A program made the translations under genes and the position numbers. Of a stretch of 64,000 nt of DNA, positions 52,393 through 63,849 are shown in pieces. The stretch spans positions 20,783,001-20,847,000 of the forward strand of contig OX621265.1 in NCBI GenBank assembly GCA_951640165.1, in the 5' to 3' direction. Origin of the DNA: Pseudoips prasinana. Lineage: Eukaryota; Arthropoda; Insecta; Lepidoptera; Nolidae. Within the stretch, counting starts at the first letter, position 1. Each line of letters opens with the position of its first letter. Under the pieces are notes generated by a model. It worked only from the letters and a program-made list of their open reading frames with translations. It was not told where the DNA came from and did not search any database.

Positions 52393-52817
52393 TTATACAA
52401 CTTAGTTGGCAAATAAACGTAGGTACCAGGGTCAGGTGGGCCGTACCACTACGGTTACGGTGAGCACTTACACCGTAGCCTATGGACGCTTGCAACATCA
52501 GGGGCATCATTAGCGCATTGCCGACACTTTAGAAACCTTACAACTCCCTTTTTGAAGGGCCCCATGCTGCAGTCTCTTGGGAAAACCGTAACAGGGAGTT
52601 CATTCCACAACCTCAACGTACGTGGGAGGAAGTTTCGCTGAAAGCGAACCGTACGTGATCAAAAAGGTTTGAGGATGTGAGGAGGAACTCCCTGTCTGTG
52701 GGGAGGGGTGCGATGGTAGAAGGTGGTGGTGTCATTTGGGAGTCTTCTGAGCGTGTTGATGGCAAACTAGTTAAATTTATTAAGCTGTGAGCATACAAAC
52801 GTTTCAGTGATTCATTT

Positions 52818-53337
52818 TTAGGGTTCTGTACCCAAATGGTAAAACGGGACCCTATTACTAAGACTCGATAGCGATTATTAACCCTTCCTCCCCACAGTTA
52901 ACACACCGTAACGATTTTTGACCCTTCCTCCCCCATATATAACGCACCGTAACGATTTTTGACCCTTCCTCCCCCACATGTAAAGCGCCGTAACGATTTT
53001 TGACCCTTCCTCCCCAACATGTAAAGCGCCGTAACGATTTTTGACCCTTCCTCCCCCACATGTAAAGCGCCGTAACGATTTTTAGGGTTCCGTACCCAAA
53101 GGGTAAAACGGGACTCTATTACTAAGTCTGTCACCAGGCTGTATCTCGTGAACCGTGATAGTTAGACAGTTGAAATTTTCACAGATGATGTATTTCTGTT
53201 ACCGCTATAACAACAAATACTAAAAAATATTTAAGGGGCTCCCATATAACAAACTTAAATTTATTGCTCGTTTTTATAAATAATGGTACGGAATCCTTCG
53301 TGCGCAAGTCCGACTCGTACTTGGCCGGTTTTTTATT
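52818..53337 (-). repeat. Repeat D type ii with a second block of the 41-bp minisatellite
   Basis: A first D end (52818-52864) is followed by five units of the 41-bp minisatellite in reverse (52868-53083) and then a full D (TTTAGGGTTCCGTACCCAAA to CGTACTTGGCCGG). The unit is the same as at 46740-47108. Confidence 0.8.
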
Positions 53338-53347
53338 TATAAATATA

Positions 53348-53668
53348 CTAGCTGTGCCCCGCGATTTTACCCGCGTTAAACTTTATAAATTATCACAGCT
53401 CCTCCCCCGTAGGTGATAGCGTGATAATATGTAGCCTATATGTTGACCCGACCTCTTCGTAATATTCATGCAAAATTTGAAGAAAATACCTGCAGTACTT
53501 TTTCAGTTTAGCCCGGACATACATACAGACAAACAGACACACAGACAAAAATTCTTAAAACTATATTTTTGGCTTCGATATCGATTGTAGATCACGTCCC
53601 AAGTATCCTTTAAAAAAAATATTCAATGTACAGTTTTGACGTTGCTTTGATTTTATTATATGTATAGA
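53348..53668 (-). mobile_element. Non-autonomous Helitron (subfamily a), complete
   Basis: 321 bp; 5' TCTATACATATAATAAAATC at 53668, 3' CTAG at 53348 with a one-base change in the hairpin (GCGGGTAAAATCGCGGGG). Confidence 0.8.
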
Positions 53669-54057
53669 TGTAGTTAGAAATATATATATATTTCTCAGTT
53701 GTCTGGTTGTCGTTGTTGTTGATATAGTACGAGATCTGCCTAGTTTGAGCTCAGGCAGTGTGTTAGGTCTCCCTAAACATATACTCAGTCAACTTGGTAG
53801 TTATTCGTAATTTCCGTGTTAAAATAAATAGTTACAGAGATCAATGTTGACATAATCACGATAATGTTAGCGAGTGCGCGCGAATTGTCTGTCGTCTCAT
53901 CGAAATATCGCTTCTTTAGAATAAGAATTACATCAATAATAGTGCTATTTTGGCTACGGCAGTGATTCCCAAAGAAGATTAACCAATTACGCAGTGAGTT
54001 TGTCTTTGCTCTATCATTTAAAAGTGTATAACATCAAGATTAAGAACTTTACTGTTA

Positions 54058-54286
54058 ATAATATCTCGGGACAATGTCACACAGATCATCCTAGCCCCAA
54101 ACTAAGCAAAGCTTGTACTATGGGTACCAGGCGATATACATAATTATATAGATAGATAAATACTTAAATACATAGAAAACATCCATGACTCAGAAACAAA
54201 TATTCGTGCTCATCACACTAATATTTGCCCTTACCGGGATTCGAACCCAGGACCACCAGCTTCGTAGGCAGGAGCACTACCAACTG
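54058..54286 (-). repeat. SINE-1, A box truncated
   Basis: The B box is intact in reverse, but the copy ends at AGTTGGTAGTGCTCCTGCCT, so most of the A box is gone. Confidence 0.75.
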
Positions 54287-54745
54287 TTGATGTATTATGT
54301 TGTTCATACTATCTTTTCTCCTATTTTTGCATAATTGTTCGACTCTCAATTTGGACATACTCATATGTTTTAACTTCATCTGTGGTTAAACGGTGTGGAC
54401 ATCATAATTAATTATATTGTATAGCCGAAACATTATTATATTGTAATATTGTTAGTTTACCCAATAAAAAAAAACCGGCCAAGTGCGAGTCGGACTCGCA
54501 CATGAAGGGTTCCGTAGCAGCAAGTATTTCAGTTGATTAAATGAAAGGTAAATTGCGGTTTACGATTTATGACGTATACAAAAAACTACTTAGTAGATCT
54601 CGTCCAAACCAATTTCCGTAGTTAGTTTTCATGGTAGTGTACCTCATATATTTTTTTTAGTTTTATCATTCTCTTATTTTAGAAGTTATAGGGGGGGGGG
54701 GGACTATTTAGTTTAGAAAAAAATGGTATTAGAAACCTCTATATA

Positions 54746-55405
54746 ATGTACTTCCATAGAATTATGTCCTATGGCATTCTGCTGTGGGGTTCGGCAGCTG
54801 ACATAAGTACTATTTTCATTTCACAAAAAAGAGCAGTCAGAGCCATTTATGGGTTAGGTAGTCGCGAATCTTTGCGAACTTTGTTTAAAGAAGTAAATAT
54901 ACTAACGGTGCCATCTGAGTATATATATCAGAATATATTGTATGTTAGAAAAAATATTAATAACTTTAGAAAAAAAGTGAACTGCATAACATAAATACTA
55001 GGAATAAAGACAAACTTGCAATGCCGGGCTTTAGAGTCAGCAAAACGAATAAATCATTTTTAGGTAATTGTATTAGGTTTTATAACAAGCTTCCTACTCA
55101 TATTACTGATCTGCCGGACACAAATTTCAAGACACATATTAAACGTGTACTTATGGCAAGGGGTTATTATACCACTAAAGAGTACATCGATGACAAAGAC
55201 GCCTGGCGCTTACCACCTACCTGCACATTGCTCGCTGGAGATCTTGTAGCCATATAGACATGACTAATTTGTTGAGTTACGTGAACTATCTGTGACTATC
55301 TGTAATATGATTGCTAACATATACTAAATTTAAATTTATTGACTCTGTCTCAAAATGAATAATGTTATTGTTTAGATGTTTTTTCTTTCTTAAATATAAT
55401 CTAAA
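54746..55405 (+). pseudogene. Jockey-like LINE RT C-terminus
   Basis: The first frame reads HRIMSYGILLWGSAADISTI, FISQKRAVRAIYGLGSRESL and RTLFKEVNILTVPSEYIYQN, then stops at 54992. The second, from 55021, reads MPGFRVSKTNKSFLGNCIRF, YNKLPTHITDLPDTNFKTHI and ARGYYTTKEYIDD, ending at TAG 55255. MSYGIxLWG...QKRAxR...FKE..IL..PS.YIY...FYNKLP is the post-RT region of lepidopteran jockey-like elements. A frame break of about 10 codons separates the parts. Confidence 0.75.
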
Positions 55406-55423
55406 TTAATATTCATTCAGACA

Positions 55424-55963
55424 ACCGATCGAGCAGATATTGTGTTTGCCTACTAAATAATTACTCTAATTGGACCAAATCCCGTGTTCATGCCCGCTTG
55501 AGTATGTTTCGCCGGACCGTCTCAACTGGCCCGTGTTGAAACCGGTAGTAGATGAACCTGCTGAGTTTGTTTCGCTGGGTCTTCTCAGTTGCGGCGCATT
55601 GGATCCGGTGGTAGCATTAAAGCGCGACCGTCGTTTTAAACACAAGGTCCGTTATAATAATAATACTGAATTCATTACTTAATATAGACAGAAACATTCA
55701 GACAATATGTAGTAAAATATAAATTTCAATCATTAAACCTAAACATAATCTCCTCGACAATAACTTAATACAAGCTAGCTAAATATCACTACCATTATAA
55801 AATAAATTGTATAAATGTTTTAACATTCCGTGTACCTAAATATCTGTAATATGCAACTAGAAATAATAACTGTATTACTACAAACATGTTCTGACTATTT
55901 ACAAGCGCTTTTTTAAAGTCTACGTGAATAAAAACCTTTTTATTTTATTTATTTATTTTAATA
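55424..55963 (+). repeat. Dispersed repeat B, full unit
   Basis: 540 bp from GACAACCGATCGAGCAGATA to GTGAATAAAAACCTTTTTAT with a (TTTA)n tail. It shares its exact 5' start with 59295. The first half holds two diverged 75-bp tandem units (AGTATGTTTCGCCGGACCGT and AGTTTGTTTCGCTGGGTCTT). The open frame across it shows no known domain. Confidence 0.65.
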
Positions 55964-56120
55964 AGACCTATCCATAGATACCCCACATGTATGGGTACGA
56001 TGAAAAAAACTATTTTGAGTTTCAGTTCTATGTATGGGGAATTATTGTACTTTTTCTATTTTTGTGTGAAAATCTTAATGCGGTTCACAGAATACACCTA
56101 CGTACCAAATTTCAACAGTA

Positions 56121-57981
56121 GGGTGACTTGTTGAACAGTTAACCACCAAAATTTCTAACCACCATAGTGTGTAATTTTTTGTTCTAAATTTACTTTTATC
56201 TGCATTTACGAAGACGTGGATTATTTGGCTACATTATGCCATTTGAAAAACATTTGATTTGCTAATAAGTTTTAAAGAAATAAATATTTAAAAAAAAATG
56301 GAGTTTGGCTAATTGTGTCCACCCCATGGTACACTATTAACCAGGGGGTGGTGCTACAGTTAACCATAGTGTACACATTAAACCATTGAGTATAATGACT
56401 AGAATTTGTAACAAAAATAATAACTCAAGTGGTTAAGAAATCAGTCTTTTATTTATTATTAACGTAAATTTATAAATAAAATCAACAAAATATTTTTTCC
56501 TTATGGTACTCAACGATAAATCAACATAACAAACAACCTCTAATTGTCCACATAATTATTTCTTATGAACACTATAATCACATTGCAATTTTTTTATAAT
56601 AGCTAAAACACAAAGTAATTCAATAACACTATAGTAGTAGTTATAGGATGATGGTACCTACTTCACAAACTTAACATAAAATTTATCCTGCAGCATATAA
56701 ATGAGAGTGATCCATTTTTACCTTATCCATGAACTTACAACTAGGTTTCTCAAATTGGCACATAAATCAGTTTCAACGTTTCCAATTATATTAGTAGATT
56801 TTCATAATCAAACATCTTATAAGTAGGTAGGTATTGTCAACTTATAACAATACCTACAACAACAAAAAAACAAATTAAATGTTTAAATCTTTAACGGAAA
56901 TTCAACAACGACATGTCGAAATGTACTCCTGATGATTTGGCAAGTTCAAGAGCTTCAATTGACAGATGGCTTTCATGGTTGTCCATTATCAACAAGGCTG
57001 GATTTTCTTTGGAAGCTGACACATGCTTGATAAATTGTTTCATTACATTCACGAATATTTCGGAATTCATCCAGCCAGTAGCTGCAGCCAAACCTAATGT
57101 ACCGGGTGGTGCTCCTTTCTTATACTCATCCCAGCATTGATCAGTTCAATTGCCTTTCGCATAGAATCTTCTGTGTTACCTCCTTTTTTTCTATCTGTCG
57201 TTTTTGTTCGTCCCATCTGAAATACAAATAATATGAAAAAAATATTTAAATTGTAATGTAAATTAATAAAAGCAAGGTTGTAGGCCTTAATTCACACTGG
57301 CTGGGTTAGATTATGCAGGGTTAATATTGAAGCTTTAGCACCTTTTTACTCTGAACCAGAATGTGTAACAACTTATCGGCGAAGAAAAACATTTTTTGTG
57401 TCATTTTTATCATTAGAATGTCCTGACTACTCCAAGAAAATTGGATATAATAGCAAAATGAATTACCTCGCATCATGCCCGAATATTCCTAGTGTATCGA
57501 ACAAAATATAAAGAAAATAATTTAACCCAACATTAGTACTCAATTAACCAGGCATTGGTACACAGTTAATCATGGTTAACTGTTGGACATAGCGGTTTGG
57601 TTAATTGTAGACCAACCACCTCCTGCAAGTATTGGGTTAATATAACTTTTTACTCACTAACACTACACATACAATAAGTATGTCTAAAGAAGCTAATCAA
57701 GTAGACATAAACAGCCAAAATATTATAATTAATGTAATATAGAACAAAAAGATGTAAAACAAAAAATTACTTACGTTTTTTTTTTAAGTTTTGCCACCAA
57801 TTTTCGTACAATCACCTGTCACACAACCGTTGAAAGCGCGAGCTCGCCGCCAACTGGGGAGCGGGGCGGGTAGCCGCTTCGGAGTCTATTTCATTTAATT
57901 GCACGGGATAGAAACGTTGCATTCGTCAGTTATTGGCATGGCTAATAGTGTACTAGTGGTTAATTGTTCGACATGTGACCC
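56121..57981 (-). mobile_element. Pogo-like transposon, internally deleted
   Basis: 1861 bp. Ends GGGTGACTTGTTGAACAGTT and, from the right, GGGTCACATGTCGAACAATT; both continue AACCAC. TA on each side (56119-56120 and 57982-57983). The empty site is read at 28587-28601 (GAACAGTACAGCTCT). AACCATAGTGTACA-like motifs recur near both ends. Confidence 0.82.
56888..57216 (-). pseudogene. Pogo-like transposase with HTH fused out of frame to a DDE scrap
   Basis: The minus strand starts at ATG 57216: MGRTKTTDRKKGGNTEDSMR, KAIELINAGMSIRK, the N-terminal psq-type helix-turn-helix, then a premature stop. In another frame, beginning inside the same bases, it reads DEYKKGAPPGTLGLAAATGW, MNSEIFVNVMKQFIKHVSAS and NPALLIMDNHESHLSIEALE, the middle of a DDE_1 domain (IMDNHESH holds the second catalytic Asp). 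The stop follows at LLNFR near 56891. The third catalytic residue and most of the core are gone. An AG precedes the ATG, so an upstream exon is possible. Non-functional. Confidence 0.75.
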
Positions 57982-58354
57982 TACAGCTCTTCTAGTTCCA
58001 GAAAAAAGTGGCTGTGACATACGGACGGACAGACAGACAGACATGACGAATCTATAAGGGTTCCGTTTTTTGCCATTTGGCTACGGAACCCTAAAAAAGA
58101 CTAACACACAAAAAGCTACATTTATTTTAAGATTTGTCGCTATTTAAATATCCTGGATTTGATGCAGGAAACCGTTAATAAGCTTAATGGCTCTAGCCGT
58201 TGGACAGTTCTCTCTCTGTTGAGGGCGGCATATCATTGTTTTTAGAATTAGTCTATGCTTTAATATTTTACTCACAGGATTTAAAATATGCTGCACTGAA
58301 AACGACTTATAAAGGTCATTTTTTAGAATAAGTTGTATAAATTTGAGAAATTTG

Positions 58355-58580
58355 GTTACTTATCGTATGGGCAGTGGTTACCCTAGTGTCAGAGTTGTTC
58401 AAGCCGCCCAGAGGGCCTCTGACATGGCTTAACGACTGTTGGCTAATGGCTACAACCGGGACCGACAGTTAACGTGCCCGCCGAAGGACGGAGACGCTCA
58501 GGAATTAAACGAGTTTGGCGAACACCCATCTATGGAGACCGCGAGCCTAGTTCCTTAACCTCGACGATCATTTATAGACC
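58355..58580 (-). repeat. SINE-4 (5S rRNA-derived)
   Basis: TATCGTATGGGCAGTGGTTA to CGCGAGCCTAGTTCCTTAAC; small deletions compared with the 28930 copy. Confidence 0.68.
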
Positions 58581-58765
58581 ATACCTATGAGGCCTAAGTA
58601 ATGGAATCAGGCGTTACTTTCCGGAAATATATAACATTCAAAATACCTAAATGTTAATTGCGCTAATTGTCAGTTTAATCAAGCCGAGGAGATTAACTAA
58701 TATATACTTACAGAAGCCTTACTGCATACTATTGCCTAACTATACTAAAACATCCTTCACTGACC

Positions 58766-58818
58766 TACACACACACATACATACACTCCTACACACACAC
58801 ACGCACATACACTCACAT

Positions 58819-58857
<39 letters not shown>

Positions 58858-58890
58858 AACACACACAGACACACACGTATACACACACAG
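58766..58890. repeat. (CA)n microsatellite, interrupted
   Basis: About 125 bp of CACACA and ACATACA repeats. A plus-strand open frame across it is a composition artefact. 58600-59180 has no other feature. Confidence 0.85.
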
Positions 58891-59189
58891 CTTTACTTCA
58901 ACACCATACTGCCACAACCACAAAAATTCATATTCTTCTTTTTGCTATTTTTAACAGGAAACACACTTTTGTTATGTATTCTCACTTCTACATCTGAACG
59001 ATCTGTGAAGAGCGGGGCCTCCTAGCACAAGTATTTTATATACTTAAAAGGAGACCCCTATGTAAGATAAATTGTAGTAAGTAGTATAAGATACCGAAAT
59101 AAACTATTTTTATTTTGTTATTTACTTTTTTATACCTCCCTCCCGCCCGCAAATAATTGCATATGCAAGAAGGACTATCAGCATTATGA

Positions 59190-59925
59190 TCATCATCATA
59201 ACAGCATTAAAAAGTCCACGTCTGGACAAAAGCCTCTCCCAAGAATCATCTCGGGGGGATATGCCATAATCGCCACGCTTGGCAGACGGGTTGACAACCG
59301 ATCGAGCATATATTGTGTTTGCCTACTAAATAATTACTCTAATAATTGGACCAAATCCCGTGTTCATGCCCGCTTGAGTATGTTTCGCCGGACCGTCTCA
59401 ACTGGGTCGTGTTGAAACCGGTAGTAGATGAACCCACTGAGTTTGTTTCGCTGGGTCTTCTCAGTTGGGGCGCATTGGATCCGGTGGTAGCATTAAAGCG
59501 CGACCGTCGTTATTAATACATAATAATAATACCTTAATATAGACAGAACCATTGACAATATGTAGTAACAATATTAGACTTAAACTAGATAATTAAACAT
59601 AATCTCTTGACAATAACTTGATACGAGCTAGCTAAATATCATTGCTATAATAAAATAAATTTTATAAATGTTTTCATACAATATGTACCTAAATATCTAT
59701 GTTACTAGAAATAATAATGTATACAACTATATTAATACAAACATGTTCTGACTATTTACAAGCGCTTTTTTAAAGTCCACGTGAAAAAAACCTTTTTTTA
59801 TTTTTATTTTATCTTATTTTATAGTATGATGGTACACAGAGAGACGCTGCTGCCCGTCCTCTGGTAGATATTCCCTAGGGACGACTTCTACTCCTCCCAC
59901 GGGATGAGATAGGTTGACGATATTC
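59190..59925 (+). repeat. Repeat A split by a full repeat B
   Basis: A reads to GGCAGACGGGTTG (59294) and resumes at 59822 (ATGATGGTACACAGAGAGAC). Between them, 59295-59821 is repeat B from ACAACCGATCGAGCATATAT to its (TTTTA)n tail. This shows B moves as a unit of about 530 bp. Confidence 0.72.
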
Positions 59926-60102
59926 ATAAACATGTAACTTACATGCGCCAGTACGACGCCCAACACGTGTTTCAGTCCCCCACGGACCATTCTCAAGGGA
60001 TGCCAACTTGTCGAGCTCAAATTTAGTCGGCGAAAGTATCACTTCAATTTTTTTTAATATTTTGAATAAGAAAATGAAGTAACAATAACATCCACACAAT
60101 AT

Positions 60103-60204
60103 AGATCTCGACTAGAAGCCCATCCAAACAGGCTTGCACAAGAGCTACTAACCACAAATCAACCCAAACGACTTAAACGATCACGGATATTAGAGCTAGA
60201 CTAA
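60103..60204 (+). pseudogene. Jockey-like LINE ORF2 extreme C-terminus
   Basis: The frame reads SRLEAHPNRLAQELLTTNQP and KRLKRSRILELD, then TAA. It corresponds to the end of the fragment at 25150-25410 (QRLEQHPNQLATKLMTTND). Only about 33 codons remain, directly following AT-rich sequence; the 5' truncation is extreme. This retains the natural stop of the ORF, so it defines the C-terminus for that family. Confidence 0.6.
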
Positions 60205-60527
60205 TAATTTAATAATATAGCCTATTAATTTAAACCGTCTTCATCGCTGGACGAAGACCTCTGCATGTCTCCCCCTTTTCCACTCAACTGCTTATAGTAC
60301 AATGTACTGATTGCAGATAGTTGTATACTAAAAAAAAAAATATTTTGAATATAAAAAGCTTCTTAATTGCATAAGATAAACTCAAACTCATTTTTTCGTG
60401 TGGTTTTTGGTAATACAGGGTCTTAAATTAAACATAGTTCCTCAAAAATCTGCCAAAAAAGGCGTACACGTTTGCTTTGATATTATATACCTAGTCTATA
60501 CAATAATTTGCTATACAATTTATTTTA

Positions 60528-60843
60528 TCTATACATATAATAAAATCGTAGGAAAGTCAGAACTGTACATTGAATATTTTTAAAAAAGGATACTTGAGGC
60601 GTGACCTACAATCGATATCGAAACCATAAATATAGTATTTAAAATTTTTGTCTGTTTGTCTGTATGTATGTCCGGGCTAAACTCAAAAAGTACTGCATGG
60701 ATTTACTTAAAATTTTGTATGAATAATACTAAGATGTCGGGTCAACATATTATAGGCTACATATTATGACGCTATCACCTATGGGGGAGGAGCTGTGATA
60801 ATTAATAAAGATTTTCGCGGGTAAAACCGCGGGGCACAACTAG
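60528..60843 (+). mobile_element. Non-autonomous Helitron (subfamily a), complete, plus strand
   Basis: 316 bp; TCTATACATATAATAAAATC at the start, CGCGGGTAAAACCGCGGGGC...ACTAG at the end, inserted between A/T-rich bases without duplication. Confidence 0.82.
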
Positions 60844-60969
60844 TATTACATAATTCTGTACTGTGGAATTACATCATTATCAAATCTATTTATCATTCAG
60901 TATATATTAAAATATCATATTTAGTGGCACCTAGTTTAATGTCATATATGGTTAAAAAAATACGTCAAG

Positions 60970-61021
60970 TAATATGTCAAAATTAAATTTGAAATTTTGG
61001 CATATTTAATTTTGACATATT
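60970..61021. repeat. Inverted repeat, 17-bp arms
   Basis: ATATGTCAAAATTAAAT and ATTTAATTTTGACATAT around a short spacer (TTGAAATTTTGGCAT). Confidence 0.7.
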
Positions 61022-61043
61022 TGCCATACAGCGTGGCAATGCG

Positions 61044-62919
61044 TGGCAATGTGGGTAGACCAACCGAGGGTCCAATATTCTGCGACATGTGTGAGACCAA
61101 AAAGATTTTTAGATCACGTTTGAAATGGTGTCAAGACCATGAAGAACAAATAAAAATGGACAAGTTGGCTTTTTACCATTCTCGTAATGATTTTCGCTCC
61201 TTTTGGAAGCACACCAATAAGCTGAATAGTAAGCCTGGCCTCCCTGTGACCGTCGATGGCGAGACTGATCCCGTACGTATTTCAAACCTTTTCAAGGATC
61301 ATTTTAGGGTTCATTCTTCCCTGGGTTCTTGTGCGCACATGTCTGATACTATGGACCATAGTGACTTGAGAACCAACTTTACAACCAAAGAAATCAGATG
61401 TGTCATAAGTGCGATGTCTAAAGGAAAGTCTCCGGGTCATGATGGTCTGAGTATCGAGCATCTAAAGTACGCGGGTTCTCATCTCTCAAGAGTGTTGGCG
61501 ATGCTCTTTAACTTGTGTCTGAGCCATGCTTATTTGCCTAGCCAAATGACTAAAACACTTGTAGTACCTATACTCAAAAATAAAACAGGTGATATAGGGG
61601 CGAAGTCCAACTACAGACCCATTTCTCTGGCTACGGTAATAGCGAAAGTGTTTGACAGCCTACTTAACACACAACTTGACAAATATATTCACCTACACGA
61701 CAATCAATTCGGATTTAGACCCGGGTTATCTACTGAGAGTGCAATCTTGTGTTTGAAGTGGGCGGTCAAATACTACACTGATCGTAAAACTCCGATATAT
61801 GCTTGCTTCCTCGACCTTTCCAAAGCGTTTGATCTGGTTTCCTACGGTATTCTTTGGAAGAAGTTGGAGACATCTGGAGTGCCTCCTGAACTAATAAGTA
61901 CCTTCAAGTACTGGTATGGAAATCAGATCAATCACGTTCGATGGGCTGGAAAACTCTCGGAACCGTATGTTTTAGAATGTGGTGTGAGACAGGGGGGGTT
62001 GAGTTCACCTACACTCTTTAATTTATACATTAATGAGCTAATTGAGGCGCTCAGCAAGGAGAGAGTTGGCTGTTACATTGATGGAGTGTGTGTAAATAAC
62101 ATATCCTACGCCGACGATCAAACTTTGCTGAGCGCGTCCATCTGCGGTCTAAGGAGATTGGCGGCCATCTGTGAAGACTATGCTAAGCTTCACGGACTGG
62201 TCTATAATGACAAAAAAAGTGTGGTCATGGTCTTTCAGGCCGGTGGTCAGTGTCCAGGCTCTGTGCCGCCAGTTAAATTGAATGGTGTGCCTCTTGATAG
62301 AGTGTCTACAGTGAAATATCTAGGACATATTTTGACCGCCGACCTGAAGGATGATGCCGATATTGAAAGAGAGCGAAGGGCGCTGTCGGTTAGAGCTAAC
62401 ATGATAGCTCGCAGGTTTGCACGATGTTCTACAGATGTGAAGAAAACTCTATTCCGTGCATACTGCACCTCCTTCTATACCTGCAGCCTGTGGGCAAACT
62501 ATGTTCAAAAATCGTACAGTGCCCTTCGTGTACAATACAATAACGCGTTCCGAGTGTTGGTGGGGCTGCCCCGGTATTGCAGCGCATCAGGGATGTTTGC
62601 TGAAGGCCGTGTAGATTGTTTTTATGCAACGATGCGAAAAAGATGTGCATCCATGGTGCGCCGTGTGCGGGACAGTCCCAACACTATTCTTAAATGTATA
62701 GCCAGTAGACTAGACTGCTTGTATGTGGGCCGCTGCTGTAAGTTGTCAACGTCCGTAATTATTTTATAGCAGGGGTACGCATGTGAGGGGTCGCTCGATG
62801 TGCAAATAGATGTATTGGTCTGTGTACTACATATGTGTTTTAGAATTACTAACATAGGTTTTTACTAACAAAATGAGTCCTGTTACTTTACCAAATAAAT
62901 TATTCATTCATTCATTCAT
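61044..62919 (+). mobile_element. 5'-truncated CR1-like LINE
   Basis: 1.88 kb. The 3' end is AATAAATT and (ATTC)5 at about 62895-62919. CAATGCG occurs before (61037-61043) and after (62920-62926) and I take it as the target duplication. The target is repeat E: flank TTGCCATACAGCGTGGCAAT plus GCGGCCATCCTTCTGGGC matches the reverse of 51760-51840. Confidence 0.75.
61045..62769 (+). pseudogene. CR1-like LINE reverse transcriptase, 5' truncated but long open frame
   Basis: About 575 codons without a break. RT motifs in order: SPGHDGLSIEHLKY; KSNYRPISLATVIAKVFD; QFGFRPGLSTESAIL; ACFLDLSKAFDLVSYGILWK (first catalytic Asp); CGVRQGGLSSPTLFNLYINE; and ISYADDQTLL (the catalytic YADD). The C-terminal part has ERERRALSVRANMIARRFAR, SFYTCSLWANYVQKSYSALR and CSASGMFAEGRVDCFYATMR. 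The endonuclease domain and ORF1 are missing, and the first codons are target sequence, so it has no promoter or natural start of its own. The open state implies recent insertion. Clade is tentative; the same family lies at 13275-14465. Confidence 0.85.
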
Positions 62920-63010
62920 TCAATGCGGCCATCCTTCTGGGCACGTTAACTCCCGACGATGCGGAGGAATTCTACGATGCCCTATAACTTAGATAGTAGT
63001 TAGTTATTAT
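62920..63010 (+). repeat. Repeat E, right part
   Basis: AATGCGGCCATCCTTCTGGG to CGATGCGGAGGAATTCTACG, the continuation of the target of the LINE above. A frame NAAILLGTLTPDDAEEFYDA hints that E is itself a LINE tail. Confidence 0.55.
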
Positions 63011-63182
63011 AGTTAATTTAGCTGATATTTTTCTGTTTCTTATAAGTTAAGTTAATTATGTAATATGTATTTCTTTATTTTCAATTTGAAATAATGAGGA
63101 ATAATTTGTATAAATTCTGTATGAACACCCCGAGATTCGTGGGTTAGATTCCCAACACGCACTTCATACTTACATCTCTAAG

Positions 63183-63616
63183 GAATCCACTGCTGGACAA
63201 GCCTCCCCCAAGAATCATCTTGGGGGGAAATGCCATAATCGCCACGCTTGGCAGACGACTTCGCGATTGCAGTAAGATGCTCATAGTACTCAGAAGTAAG
63301 CTGCTGTCCGTCCTCTGGTAGATATTCGATGGTCACCGTAGCCTAGTTGGTAGTGCCCCTGCCTACGAAGCTGGTGGTCCTGGGTTCAAATCCTGGTAAG
63401 TGCAAATATTTGTGTGATGAGCACGAATATTTGTTTCTGAGTCATGTATGTTTTCTATGTATATAAGTATTTATCTATCTATATAAGTATGTATATCGTC
63501 GCCTGGTACCCATAGTAAAAGCTTTACTTAGTTTGGGGCTAGGATGATCTGTGTGACATTGTCCCTAGATATTATTATTATTATATTCCCTCGGGACGAG
63601 TCCTACGCCCCCCACG
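63183..63616 (+). repeat. Repeat A split by a SINE-1
   Basis: A runs to GGTAGATATTC (63329) and resumes at ATATTCCCTCGGGACGAG after the SINE. The SINE-1 (63330-63586) has intact boxes (TAGCCTAGTTGG and GGTTCAAATCC) and an (ATT)n tail. ATATTC is the apparent target duplication. Confidence 0.75.
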
Positions 63617-63849
63617 CGCACTTAAAATTATATAACTTAATAATGAAATGAAATAATGAATTTTATTCAGTACTTGGGTATTTATATACACTTGTACTTG
63701 TCAAGCCCACAATGTATTACATCAACACAGTTTAAAAACAGTAATTAAAGCAACAAATTTTTTGAATTAGTCCGTCCGTGCGGTCTGTTTCGTCACATAT
63801 ATTTTTAATATCCTTAAATACATAATAAATGGCAAGTTACAAAGCTATT

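Larger units (their letters stand above)
54470..58096 (+). repeat. Repeat D type i carrying two nested insertions
   Basis: D pieces: 54470-54745, 55965-56120 and 57984-58096. Together they match 28117-28712. The gaps are a LINE plus repeat B (54746-55963) and a pogo-like element (56121-57981). Confidence 0.78.

Noticed and set aside
55470..55682. A 70-aa frame in repeat B as a host gene
   Set aside because: It lies in a dispersed repeat and is not open in the other full copy in the same form.
58651..59025. His/Thr-rich 124-aa open frame
   Set aside because: Composed of a (CA)n microsatellite.
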